Positions 1 through 7,752 of a stretch of 27,091 nucleotides of DNA are shown piece by piece. Numbering within the stretch: position 1 is the first letter of the stretch; every line of letters starts with the position of its first letter. Position numbers and translations under genes: made by a program. The stretch covers positions 1-27,091 of the forward strand of contig CAMUPZ010000008.1 in the NCBI GenBank assembly GCA_947095985.1, read 5' to 3'. The notes below the pieces were generated by a model. It had not been told where the DNA came from. It saw nothing but the letters and a program-made list of their open reading frames with translations, and made no database searches. Origin of the DNA: an uncultured Candidatus Saccharibacteria bacterium. Lineage in GTDB: Bacteria > Patescibacteriota > Saccharimonadia > Saccharimonadales > Saccharimonadaceae.

Positions 1-49
1 AACTGACTACAAAAGTCTGCTACACACCAGAGTAAACGACTTCAAAATC

Positions 50-58
50 TGATATAAT
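50..58 (+). promoter_or_regulatory. Extended -10 promoter of hsdM, leaderless spacing
   Basis: The motif TGATATAAT (TG-N-TATAAT, an extended -10) ends at base 58, leaving 7 bases before the ATG at 66. A -10 element normally lies 6 bases upstream of +1, so transcription would begin at or one base before the start codon. No Shine-Dalgarno sequence and no convincing -35 are visible. The same nine bases occur upstream of galE and of the phosphoglycerol transferase gene. Confidence 0.6.
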
Positions 59-65
59 ATATCAT

Positions 66-1547
66 ATGAATATGAGGGAGCTTGAAAAGCAGTTGTGGGC
101 TGCGGCGGATAAACTACGGGGTAATATCAGCTCGTCGGATTATAAATATGTGGTATTGGGGCTGATTTTTCTAAAATATGTTTCAGATGCGTTTTCGGTG
201 CGACATCAGGCAGCGATTGATGAGAATTATGATCCTGAAGACCGGGATTGGTATCTGGCGGAGAATGTTTTTTGGATTCCCAAAGAGGCTCGCTGGGAGT
301 ATCTCGTAGCGAGCGCCAAGCAGCCAGAGATTGGTGTACTAGTTGACAGCGCCATGGAGGCAGTTGAGCGCGACAACCCTAGTTTGAAAGGTGTTTTGCC
401 GAAAAATTATGCTCGTGAAGCTCTGGATAAGCGTCGATTGGGTGAACTCATCGATTTATTTACCAATATCAAATTCGACACTGCGAGTTCCAAAGATCTA
501 CTTGGTCAAGTCTACGAATATTTTATGGGTATGTTTGCCGACAGTGAGGGTAAACACGGCGGCGAATTCTACACGCCGCGCTCCATCGTCAAGCTGCTGG
601 TAGAAATGCTTGAGCCATACAGTGGGCGTGTGTATGACCCGTGTTGCGGTAGCGGCGGTATGTTCGTTTGGAGCGAGAAGTTCGTCGAGGAGCATGCTGG
701 ACGTGTCAGTGACATTGCGGTGTATGGTCAGGAATTCAACGAAACGACTTGGCGACTCGCTAAAATGAACATGGCAATTCGGGGAATTGACGCGAATATT
801 AAACGCGGCAACACCCTGATGGACGACCAGCTGCCTGACCTGAAAGCTGATTATATCTTGGCTAATCCACCGTTTAATATTAGCGACTGGGGTCAAGAAC
901 ATTTGCAGACTGACCTACGCTGGAAATATGGTCTGCCGCCAAAGGGTAATGCTAACTTTGCCTGGATTCAACACATGATTCACCATTTGAGCCCGCGCGG
1001 TACGGCAGGTTTTGTGTTGGCAAACGGGAGTATGAGTAGTCAAACTGGCGGCGAAGGTGATATTCGTAAGCAGCTAGTGCTCAATGATATGGTTGACGCT
1101 ATTGTCACACTGCCAAGCCAACTGTTTTTTAACGTAGCCATACCGTGCTGTCTGTGGTTTGTGTCACGTGATCGTACTAATCGTCACGGCAAAGTGCTGT
1201 TCATCGATGGGCGTAATTTGGGTAAAATGGTCACCCGTCGTAACCGCGAGCTGACCGAAGAAGACATTGCCAGGATAGCGAAGACATATCATTACTACAA
1301 AACCGCCAGCGCGAATTACGCTGACCAGCCGGGTTTCTGTAAAGTCGCTGATCTAGAAGAAATCAAGCAGTATGATTATGTACTGACACCTGGTCGCTAC
1401 GTTGGTGTTGAAGAGGCCGAGGAAGACGATGAGCCGTTCGCCAACAAAATCGCCCGCCTGACCACCGAACTCAACGAGCAGTTTACCAAGAGTCGCGAGC
1501 TCGAGGCGAAAATCAAGGCCAATTTGGAGAAAATCAAAACAGAATAA
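66..1547 (+). CDS. hsdM: Type I restriction-modification system, DNA methyltransferase subunit HsdM
   Basis: This is the N6-adenine methyltransferase subunit of a type I system; it methylates the site chosen by HsdS and also forms part of the HsdR2M2S restriction complex. The 493 residues begin with the helical HsdM N-terminal domain (from about residue 6). They continue through the FYTP motif (168-171), the SAM-binding motif I DPCCGSGG (191-198) and the catalytic motif IV NPPF (267-270). The C-terminus ends in a charged helix, as is usual for HsdM. Length is normal and no motif is missing. The ATG at 66 is preceded by a -10 box and no Shine-Dalgarno sequence. Unlike the usual hsdM-hsdS adjacency, hsdS begins only 2.6 kb downstream, after four accessory genes. 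Base composition is GC-richer than that of the accessory genes (36 G+C in bases 541-600). Confidence 0.96.
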   Translation: MNMRELEKQLWAAADKLRGNISSSDYKYVVLGLIFLKYVSDAFSVRHQAAIDENYDPEDRDWYLAENVFWIPKEARWEYLVASAKQPEIGVLVDSAMEAVERDNPSLKGVLPKNYAREALDKRRLGELIDLFTNIKFDTASSKDLLGQVYEYFMGMFADSEGKHGGEFYTPRSIVKLLVEMLEPYSGRVYDPCCGSGGMFVWSEKFVEEHAGRVSDIAVYGQEFNETTWRLAKMNMAIRGIDANIKRGNTLMDDQLPDLKADYILANPPFNISDWGQEHLQTDLRWKYGLPPKGNANFAWIQHMIHHLSPRGTAGFVLANGSMSSQTGGEGDIRKQLVLNDMVDAIVTLPSQLFFNVAIPCCLWFVSRDRTNRHGKVLFIDGRNLGKMVTRRNRELTEEDIARIAKTYHYYKTASANYADQPGFCKVADLEEIKQYDYVLTPGRYVGVEEAEEDDEPFANKIARLTTELNEQFTKSRELEAKIKANLEKIKTE

Positions 1548-1742
1548 TAGTATAGGTAAGAAAAATAAGCCTTCATTTCTGGTGTTCAAAAGCTTTCCTG
1601 GGCGGTCTAATGCTAGTGCTGCAGGTACATTTTACAAATGAATAAATAGAGGGAGCACAGTATTTTATCTAAGGAGATCGCTCAACTCAACGATGAGAAA
1701 CACAGGCTTTTGTTTGGCGGGTTTATTGATAGAAATAAATTG
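1548..1742. other. Junction between hsdM and the first accessory block
   Basis: This gap carries no recognisable gene. In the forward frame that reads TTA at 1665, an open stretch of about 43 codons runs from after a TAG at 1647 to a TGA near 1791. It contains a sequence like EIAQLNDEKHRLLFGGFIDR and has no start codon with a ribosome-binding site. It could be the tail of a lost gene, but I do not recognise it. I saw no terminator, attachment site or insertion-sequence end here by eye. Confidence 0.35.
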
Positions 1743-1768
1743 TGCTATAATAATTACCAAATAGGTAA
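1743..1768 (+). promoter_or_regulatory. Promoter and operator dyad of the toxin-antitoxin operon
   Basis: An extended -10 TGCTATAAT occupies 1743-1751. Directly after it, at the expected start of transcription, lies the inverted repeat TTACC-AAATA-GGTAA (1754-1768, five perfect pairs). A dyad at +1 is a typical place for an HTH antitoxin to bind and repress its own operon, so this is a good candidate HigA operator. The role is inferred from position; the promoter and repeat are visible. Confidence 0.55.
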
Positions 1769-1771
1769 ACT

Positions 1772-1787
1772 AAAATATTGATATTTT
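1772..1787 (+). promoter_or_regulatory. Second dyad in the toxin-antitoxin leader
   Basis: AAAATAT-TG-ATATTTT is a perfect 7-bp inverted repeat with a 2-base centre, located 18 bases before the toxin start. Its sequence differs from the TTACC/GGTAA dyad just upstream. It may be a second repressor site or may simply reflect the high A+T content. Too few G-C pairs are present for a terminator. Confidence 0.35.
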
Positions 1788-1805
1788 GATGGCATAGGTA
1801 GTATA

Positions 1806-2153
1806 ATGACAATAGATTTTTCCAACGAAAAGTTAGAGAGGATAGCGAATGATATTTTGCTTCTCGATAGGCTTGCAAGGAAGGAAAAAGCACATTGTAC
1901 GGGAAATGATATACTCGAAACGCTAAACGCGCTTGTCGCAGCAGAGAATTTATTTCTTGTTCCTCAGGCTCCGTACCATCCGCATCCCTTAAGAGGTGAT
2001 CGTAAAGGATCATTTTCTGTACATATCGACAAGACGCATAGGGTAATTTTTAGACCTAATCACAAGGAGGGAGAGGTTGGATATCACATATCGAACTACA
2101 AGTCGATAACGAAAATAACAATTGAAGAATTGTGCATTAATTACCATAATTAA
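1806..2153 (+). CDS. HigB/RelE-superfamily toxin
   Basis: This 115-residue protein resembles RelE/ParE-fold toxins of the HigB type. The diagnostic part is HPLRGDRKGSFSVHIDKTHR (about residues 60-80), which matches the GDRKGxWSVxVNxxYRIxF pattern of HigB and related ribosome-dependent mRNA interferases. The N-terminal 40 residues are helical and contain an LARKEK charged stretch. Gene order is toxin first, antitoxin second, as in HigBA and unlike most RelBE loci. The antitoxin starts 19 bases after the stop. A promoter with two dyads lies immediately upstream. Cleavage activity is inferred from the family; I did not identify catalytic residues with confidence. Confidence 0.75.
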   Translation: MTIDFSNEKLERIANDILLLDRLARKEKAHCTGNDILETLNALVAAENLFLVPQAPYHPHPLRGDRKGSFSVHIDKTHRVIFRPNHKEGEVGYHISNYKSITKITIEELCINYHN

Positions 2154-2172
2154 CAAAATAGGAGGCAATGTT

Positions 2173-3252
2173 ATGGGCTTTCAATCAAATACGGCAATAC
2201 ATCCAGGAAGAACGATAAATCGTTTTTTGGATTCACTTGATATGACTCAGAAAAATTTGTCTGAGCGCACTGGCGTAACCGAAAAACATATATCTTGCAT
2301 TGTAAATGGTGAGGCCTCGATAACGTCAGACATGGCCGTCAAATTATCAAATGCTATCGGGGGTGATCCATCATTTTGGAATAACCTCCAAACAAACTAC
2401 GATCAAACGTTGGCTCGTCTAAAGAATGATGAACTCGCAGCTACTGAAGTAAATTATGTAAAAAAATTTCCATACACTGAACTCGTGAAACGAGGCATGG
2501 TAGATAAAAAAACAAAGTCGATTGATAAAGTGAGAGAGCTATGGAAATTCTTTGGAGTTAACTCTTTGAGTGCTGTATCTACAACGGAAGCAACGGCTTG
2601 GCGAAGGGGTGTAGTGGAGCTAGATGCAAAGTCGGAAAGTCTAGCAGCTTGGCTACGCTGTGGTGAGCTCGAGGCAAAGAAACTTGCAGACAGTATAGAT
2701 ATAGCTCCGCATGACGCAGAAAAGTTAAAGGAATTACTCCCAAAGATACGTGCATATACTACTTATACTCAAGGTGATTTCTGGAGTGAACTGCAACGAG
2801 ATCTGGCGGGTGTTGGGGTTGTATTGGTGGCTGTACGTCACTTTCCGGGAACTAAGGCAAGTGGTGCGACGCGCTGGATGGGTAACAATCCCGTTATCGA
2901 ACTTAGCGCTTATGGACGAGATGCTGACAAGGTGTGGTTTACGCTTTTGCATGAGATTGGCCACGTTTTAAAACACGGAAAGCGAGATAAATTCATCAGT
3001 TTTACCAAAGATAATGAAAAAACCGCCGAAGAGCTAGAGGCTGATGAATTCGCAAGCGAAACTTTGATACCAAAAAAACACATAGATGAGTTTTTACTTA
3101 AAGGTGACTTTTCGCGACTCTCCATTATACATTTTGCAAACGAAATCCAAATACACCCAGGTGTGGTGGTTGGGCGACTGAAAAATATGCATCTATTGCC
3201 ATATAATGTTATGCAAGATATGCATAGCAAATTAACAGTGAGAGAGGTTTAA
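2173..3252 (+). CDS. HigA-type antitoxin fused to an ImmA/IrrE metallopeptidase
   Basis: The 359-residue product joins two modules. Residues about 10-75 form an XRE helix-turn-helix of the HigA type, with HPGRTINRFLDSLDMTQKNL at its beginning and a DPSFWNNLQ motif at its end. After a central region, residues 260-264 (HEIGH) give the HExxH zinc site of the ImmA/IrrE (DUF955) family, and the EELEADEFASE segment about 30 residues later supplies the usual third ligand and conserved Ala-Asp. The start at 2173 is chosen because AGGAGG at 2160-2165 sits 7 bases upstream; an upstream ATG at 2122 in the same frame lies inside the toxin gene. Expected roles are neutralising the toxin and repressing the operon. 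The peptidase may cleave a repressor or the antitoxin itself under stress, which is inference from ImmA and IrrE. Confidence 0.85.
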   Translation: MGFQSNTAIHPGRTINRFLDSLDMTQKNLSERTGVTEKHISCIVNGEASITSDMAVKLSNAIGGDPSFWNNLQTNYDQTLARLKNDELAATEVNYVKKFPYTELVKRGMVDKKTKSIDKVRELWKFFGVNSLSAVSTTEATAWRRGVVELDAKSESLAAWLRCGELEAKKLADSIDIAPHDAEKLKELLPKIRAYTTYTQGDFWSELQRDLAGVGVVLVAVRHFPGTKASGATRWMGNNPVIELSAYGRDADKVWFTLLHEIGHVLKHGKRDKFISFTKDNEKTAEELEADEFASETLIPKKHIDEFLLKGDFSRLSIIHFANEIQIHPGVVVGRLKNMHLLPYNVMQDMHSKLTVREV

Positions 3253-3253
3253 T

Positions 3254-3550
3254 ATGAAGTGGCTATGGACTTGGGGCGGTAAATATTATGGATATCAAGA
3301 CGGCGATCGCCTATTTAGGGCTGATGGTGAGAATGTAGGATATTTTGTTGGCAACGAAATTTACTCCTGCAACAGTGGCCGATATATTGGAGAGCTTAAA
3401 AATTCACGTTTGATTACTAATAAATCAAAGAAATCAAAACATAGGAGCCCCGTAGTTCAACAAGTCGGAATTGCCGCTGCTACACCCTGTAATTATGTTG
3501 GTTATGTCATGTATGTTGGCTACGAAGATTTTGTCGAAGGTAAAAAGTGA
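3254..3550 (+). CDS. Small protein resembling the 4-fold beta flower family
   Basis: The 98-residue protein starts one base after the antitoxin stop, with a GAGAGAGG ribosome-binding site inside the end of that gene, so the two are co-translated. Its first 60 residues are short strands separated by Gly-Tyr and Gly-Arg turns (WGGKYYGYQDGDRLF, GENVGYFVGNEIY, SGRYIGELKNSRL). That repeating pattern of GxxxGY(I/F)xGNxIY units is like the small 4-fold beta flower proteins found in many accessory loci. A basic linker (NKSKKSKHRS) and an aromatic tail follow. No catalytic motif is visible and the function is unknown. Its position suggests either an extra member of the toxin-antitoxin operon or defence cargo. 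Confidence 0.6.
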   Translation: MKWLWTWGGKYYGYQDGDRLFRADGENVGYFVGNEIYSCNSGRYIGELKNSRLITNKSKKSKHRSPVVQQVGIAAATPCNYVGYVMYVGYEDFVEGKK

Positions 3551-3568
3551 TGCGGATAGGAAATCAAA

Positions 3569-4159
3569 ATGGATAAATTTACACTTACTGATTGGGCGCA
3601 AATAATTAGCGCAGTTGGAACAATGATGGCGGCAATTGTGGCTGTTATCGCCGCCATACAGTCTTATCGCTCTGCTCGGCAAAACAACGAAACTAACGAG
3701 CAGATGATTCGACCTAGGGTTATAGTGTATGTGGAGAATTCCAAACAAGACATAAGTTTTATTGATCTTGTTATCTGCAATGAAGGCGGAGGTTTTGCTA
3801 GAGATATTACATTCAACACTACTGGTGACCCAATACCTATGGAATATTCAAATGGAACCAAGAAAACATTAGGCGAATTTGATGTAATTAAAAAAGGTAT
3901 TCGTATGCTTCCCGCAAAATCATCTCGTCGGTATTTTATTCTATCCATGGTTGGTCAAGTTGATGAAATGCTATCAAAGAATACTTTTGTAAAAGTTTCG
4001 TACAAAAACTCTGCTGGTGATAAGTCATACACTGATCAGTTTTTGCTTGATTTTGTAAGCTTACCAAGAATGCAGTTTACAGATAGAAATGAAAGTGCAA
4101 GAAAAAAGCTCGCTAATGAAACCGAAAAGATCCGCAAGCTTATGGAGAGAAGAAAATGA
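3569..4159 (+). CDS. Membrane-anchored protein of unknown function in the RM locus
   Basis: This 196-residue protein has a single N-terminal membrane segment (about residues 9-30, IISAVGTMMAAIVAVIAAI). A basic, polar stretch follows (SYRSARQNNETNEQ), then an all-beta region of about 110 residues (RPRVIVYVENS...LVICNEGGGFARDITF...). The C-terminus is a charged helix (ARKKLANETEKIRKLMERRK). The beta part looks like an Ig-like or beta-sandwich sensor domain. The layout TM helix, short linker, beta domain is common in unclassified proteins of defence islands, but I do not recognise a named family. AGGA at 3557-3560 precedes the ATG. Its last codons overlap the first of hsdS (ATGA at 4156-4159), so it is translationally coupled to hsdS. 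Confidence 0.7.
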   Translation: MDKFTLTDWAQIISAVGTMMAAIVAVIAAIQSYRSARQNNETNEQMIRPRVIVYVENSKQDISFIDLVICNEGGGFARDITFNTTGDPIPMEYSNGTKKTLGEFDVIKKGIRMLPAKSSRRYFILSMVGQVDEMLSKNTFVKVSYKNSAGDKSYTDQFLLDFVSLPRMQFTDRNESARKKLANETEKIRKLMERRK

Positions 4160-5301
4160 CGCGGACTGTTTTGCTAGGCGACATTTGTGACATAAAAATT
4201 GGCCGTACTCCGCCTCGTAAGCAACCGCAATGGTTTAGTGAGTCTCATGGTATAAAGTGGGCCTCAATTAAAGACATGGGCAATACGGGCAAATATATCA
4301 GCCAAACGAGTGAGTTTCTGACAGCGGATGCTATCAAGAAATTTAATATCCCAATTATTCCAGCAGGCACTCTTTTGATGAGCTTTAAGCTAACTGTTGG
4401 GAGACTTGGGTTTACGGAATACGACATGTGTTCCAATGAGGCTATAGCTCAATTACCCATAAAAGACCCAGATATAGTTGATAAGAACTATTTGTATTAC
4501 TATCTAAAAAATTTTAATTTTGGCTCGCTTAGTTCAACTTCGTCTATAGCTACGGCGGTAAATTCAAAAACGGTGAAGAATATATCTGTTAATCTACCGC
4601 CACTCGGCCAACAAAAGAAAATCGCCAATACCCTCGGTAGTCTTGATGAAAAAATCGAGCTCAATCGCCGGATGAACGAAACCCTCGAGCAGCTCGGTCA
4701 AGCCCTCTTTCGCCATTATTTTGTTGATAATTCTGAGGCGAAGAGTTGGGACAAAAAACCACTTGATGAAATAGCTAATTTCTTGAATGGTTTAGCTATG
4801 CAAAAATATCCAAAAATCAATGGACAACCAACTCTTCCTGTAATAAAAATTCGAGAGATGTCCAGTGGAATAACGGACTCTACTGATATCGCCAGCGCTA
4901 ATATTCCGGAAGAGTATATCATACACGATGGTGATTTGTTGTTCTCGTGGTCTGGTACGTTGATGGTTAGGTTTTGGAGTGGTGGAGATGGTGCGCTTAA
5001 TCAACACCTGTTTAAAGTCACCTCAGATAAATATCCTGAATGGCTATATTACTATTGGACAAAATATCATCTAGATCAGTTTATATCAATTGCTAAATCA
5101 AAAGCTACAACTATGGGTCATATTCAACGAAAACATCTAAAACAGGCTGAGGTTATAATGCCGCCGAATATTAAAGAGATGACCTTGGAGCTTGCGCCGA
5201 TAATTGATCAAATAAAAACTAATTTATTTGAGATTAATTATCTCGTGAATATTCGTGACTCGCTTTTACCAAAGTTAATTAGTGGAGAGATTGAAATATG
5301 A
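4156..5301 (+). CDS. hsdS: Type I restriction-modification system, specificity subunit HsdS
   Basis: HsdS sets the DNA site of the complex through two target-recognition domains (TRDs). In this 381-residue protein TRD1 covers about residues 1-147. A conserved helical spacer follows at 148-192 (LPPLGQQKKIANTLGSLDEK and LNRRMNETLEQLG), then TRD2 at about 200-345, and a shorter distal helix at the end (INYLVNIRDSLLPKLISGEIEI). GGAGAG at 4143-4148 serves as the ribosome-binding site. The gene overlaps its neighbours by ATGA at both ends. Base composition is mosaic: the spacer has 58 G+C in bases 4621-4740, while sampled TRD lines have 21 (4501-4560) and 16 (5041-5100) of 60. This fits exchange of TRDs around a native spacer. 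Confidence 0.95.
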   Translation: MTRTVLLGDICDIKIGRTPPRKQPQWFSESHGIKWASIKDMGNTGKYISQTSEFLTADAIKKFNIPIIPAGTLLMSFKLTVGRLGFTEYDMCSNEAIAQLPIKDPDIVDKNYLYYYLKNFNFGSLSSTSSIATAVNSKTVKNISVNLPPLGQQKKIANTLGSLDEKIELNRRMNETLEQLGQALFRHYFVDNSEAKSWDKKPLDEIANFLNGLAMQKYPKINGQPTLPVIKIREMSSGITDSTDIASANIPEEYIIHDGDLLFSWSGTLMVRFWSGGDGALNQHLFKVTSDKYPEWLYYYWTKYHLDQFISIAKSKATTMGHIQRKHLKQAEVIMPPNIKEMTLELAPIIDQIKTNLFEINYLVNIRDSLLPKLISGEIEI

Positions 5302-6746
5302 TTAAGAGTGTTCAATTTGTTAATTTCAGAAACCTAGATAGAAAATACGAATTTAGAGAAAGACTTAATATAGTTACTGGCGTTAATAATGGCGGCAAAA
5401 CTAATCTTTTAGATGGGATAAGATTGGCATTTAGTACCATAGATGGAAGTTATTTCAGAGTAAACAAGAGCGATTTTCTTGATAGCGACGACAGTAGGCC
5501 GATAAAGATATATATTGAACTAGAATATGATTCAATTCCAAGCTTCAACTATGAGGATGAAAATAGTAAACAGCGGTGTGGTTTTAGGGTGAGAATAAGG
5601 AAAACGAAGAGCGGATATTATGTCAAAGAACTTGCTCACTATAATGGTAATTCCATTGATCGAGATATTATTCTGGACGATTTAGAGTCAATACCTAATG
5701 TATACCCAGTGCCGCTGTATAGGGTAGAAGATTTATATACTCCCGGCCTAAGCGTCGGACTTGCATCATTTCTAGACTCGGAAGAAGGCTACAGTGAAAT
5801 AAAGGAGAAGGCAAGAAAATCTATAAAGCAAGAAATCTCAGCAAAGGAAAATAAATTTAAAGAATTAACATCTGGTTTTACCGATAATCTTAATATAGAA
5901 GTTGCAAACCCTTCAATTTCAAATGAAAAGATCTTTATAGTTGATGGAGATAAGGAGCATAGTGCTAATATAGGCGCTGGTTATCGTAGTGTTGCAAACA
6001 TGTTCCTCTGTACGCTAGATGATAAAACTAATATTTTACTTATAGATGAGATTGAGAATCATATCCATCCGTCTCTACTAAGATCCTTAATTAGGAAGCT
6101 AGATAGTATAGAAAACTTATTTATTGTTGCTACAACTCATTCCCCGGTAGCATTAAATGAACTCAATGTTAAATCTTTAATCGAGATAAGTTGTGGATCG
6201 TTAAATAATATGGATTCAGAAACAATAAGAAAATTAAATACATTTTTGCATCCAGGACGTGGTGAGCTTATAATATCTGAGAATATAGTCTTGGTAGAGG
6301 GGTATACGGAAGAACTGATAATCAAGAACTATGTAGTAAACAATAACAAAAATTGGACTGTAATAAATGTGGCTGGCGTTATGTTTGAGCCGTATGTGCG
6401 ATTGGCCCACTTATTAAATAAGAAAATTATTGTTATTAGCGATGACGACCGGTCTAATACTAAAGACGGGACGCCAACCAAGCGGTTTAATAGCTTAAAG
6501 AAATTGTGCGATGAGTTGAGTGTGACATTGGTGCAAGTCTACAACACTCTCGAAACGGAACTTTATAAAGAAGGTTTTTTGAACGGACTTAGTGATTTAT
6601 TAAAAAAGAAGTCGGAAACAAAAGACTACATGGTTGCTAAAAGTAAACGTAAGACAGAGATAGCGTTAAAGATAATTGAAGATGGCGTCAATTTATCTAG
6701 CTGGCGCGTTATACAGAGTATAGAAGATGAATTCGGAGGTAATTAA
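5298..6746 (+). CDS. OLD-family ATPase/TOPRIM nuclease (GajA-like)
   Basis: The 482 residues contain an ABC-type ATPase followed by a TOPRIM nuclease, the architecture of OLD nucleases and of GajA in Gabija. The Walker A motif is GVNNGGKTN (28-36), inside the typical IVTGxNNxGKTNLLDGI context. An OLD-type signature, IGAGYRSVANMF, lies at 225-236. Walker B is ILLIDEIENHIHPS (246-259) and the switch His is H281 (TTHSP). In the TOPRIM part, E334 (LVEGYTE), G360 (NVAG) and D382/D384 (SDDDRS) give the expected acidic cluster. It is shorter than GajA, which is nearly 600 residues. The start overlaps the hsdS stop (ATGA) and has GGAGAG at 5283-5288. The gene is AT-rich: 15 G+C in bases 6181-6240. 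The family nicks or cuts DNA and is controlled by nucleotide; the role here is inferred to be anti-phage. Confidence 0.88.
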   Translation: MIKSVQFVNFRNLDRKYEFRERLNIVTGVNNGGKTNLLDGIRLAFSTIDGSYFRVNKSDFLDSDDSRPIKIYIELEYDSIPSFNYEDENSKQRCGFRVRIRKTKSGYYVKELAHYNGNSIDRDIILDDLESIPNVYPVPLYRVEDLYTPGLSVGLASFLDSEEGYSEIKEKARKSIKQEISAKENKFKELTSGFTDNLNIEVANPSISNEKIFIVDGDKEHSANIGAGYRSVANMFLCTLDDKTNILLIDEIENHIHPSLLRSLIRKLDSIENLFIVATTHSPVALNELNVKSLIEISCGSLNNMDSETIRKLNTFLHPGRGELIISENIVLVEGYTEELIIKNYVVNNNKNWTVINVAGVMFEPYVRLAHLLNKKIIVISDDDRSNTKDGTPTKRFNSLKKLCDELSVTLVQVYNTLETELYKEGFLNGLSDLLKKKSETKDYMVAKSKRKTEIALKIIEDGVNLSSWRVIQSIEDEFGGN

Positions 6747-7752
6747 ATATGTTGCAGGTGGCGGAAAGACAACCTATTCCAGGGGTTTATTAAAAGATAA
6801 TTCTCGTGGTCTTTATCTTACCTATAATAATTCAGTAAAGGATGAGTTGCTTTGCGAGGGGTATCTTGCAATGACTCTAGATTCATTTCTAACTGGATTT
6901 ATTATACCTAAAGCTATTCCTAAGATACCGTTAATACCCGACGGTGTAAATATAAAACTTAATGAGGTCGCTGGCTATGGTAGTGGTAGTAGAAATATAT
7001 CAATAAATCATGATGGCACCTTACACAATCAGTCGCTACGTATTGACAATGTTAGTTTGTACACTCAATATAATACTTTTTCTTCCATGCCTAATTTTAC
7101 AAATAAGCAATTTTTGGAAATAATGTTTCAAAAAGATACACTAAACCTTAGTCACGAGCAAAGAGATGGGTTGGCTAATTTTATAATTGCTAACCATAAA
7201 GACTATGTAGTTGATATTATTAGACGAAGATTTGCATATATCATTATTGATGAAGCTCAAGATATAAAGACTCCAAAAGAGCCGCTTGTTGAAATGCTCC
7301 GAAGCTCTAATATACCAACTATTATACTTGGTGACGAGAACCAAAATATAAATGGCGGTAGTGAGTGGTTTAGTGGGTTGCAAGCTACAAAAAGCGAAAC
7401 GTTATCTTATAGATGCGGAGATGGCCTGTGTGGCTGGATAAGGGGTAATCTGAAAGTTGATATTACAGGAAGCGACAGAGAATCTTCGTATAATAAAATT
7501 AAATATACCCAAGTTTTAGATTTTGATGATGGCAATAGATTTCTGTTATATAAGTCAGCTAATGGCCAGAAGATAAAAGGCATTCTGTCTACATGGAATG
7601 GACCAAAAAGTACAATACAGGGCGCCAAAGGCTCCACTATTGAGGAGGATGTGATTATTATAGGAGATTCTATGAGTAGGCGTTTTCTCTATACTGCAGC
7701 CACTCGAACTAGAAAGAGTGTTTACTCGACAATCACAAGGATTAATGATTGA
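6727..7752 (+). CDS. Compact UvrD-like superfamily 1 helicase (GajB-like)
   Basis: At 341 residues this is about two thirds of GajB and less than half of UvrD, but it still shows the SF1A motifs in order. Motif I is VAGGGKTT (9-16), motif Ia LYLTYNNS (29-36), motif II IIIDEAQDI (172-180), motif III LGDENQN (201-207), a SYRC segment (227-230), motif V TIQGAKGSTIEEDVIII (296-312) and motif VI FLYTAATRTRK (320-330). Motif I begins at residue 9, so the upstream Q-motif helix of UvrD is absent. The distances between motifs leave little room for the usual 1B and 2B insertions. The gene overlaps the nuclease gene by 20 bases and lacks a strong ribosome-binding site, so translation is probably coupled. 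It most likely works with the nuclease, as GajB does with GajA. Whether it unwinds DNA or only senses it is open. Confidence 0.85.
   Translation: MNSEVIKYVAGGGKTTYSRGLLKDNSRGLYLTYNNSVKDELLCEGYLAMTLDSFLTGFIIPKAIPKIPLIPDGVNIKLNEVAGYGSGSRNISINHDGTLHNQSLRIDNVSLYTQYNTFSSMPNFTNKQFLEIMFQKDTLNLSHEQRDGLANFIIANHKDYVVDIIRRRFAYIIIDEAQDIKTPKEPLVEMLRSSNIPTIILGDENQNINGGSEWFSGLQATKSETLSYRCGDGLCGWIRGNLKVDITGSDRESSYNKIKYTQVLDFDDGNRFLLYKSANGQKIKGILSTWNGPKSTIQGAKGSTIEEDVIIIGDSMSRRFLYTAATRTRKSVYSTITRIND

Noticed and set aside
1723..2013. Open frame of 96 codons on the minus strand over the toxin start
   Set aside because: It overlaps the promoter, dyads and N-terminus of the toxin and matches no family.
2122..2172. 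Upstream in-frame start for the antitoxin gene
   Set aside because: It lies inside the toxin gene without a ribosome-binding site, whereas AGGAGG stands 7 bases before 2173.
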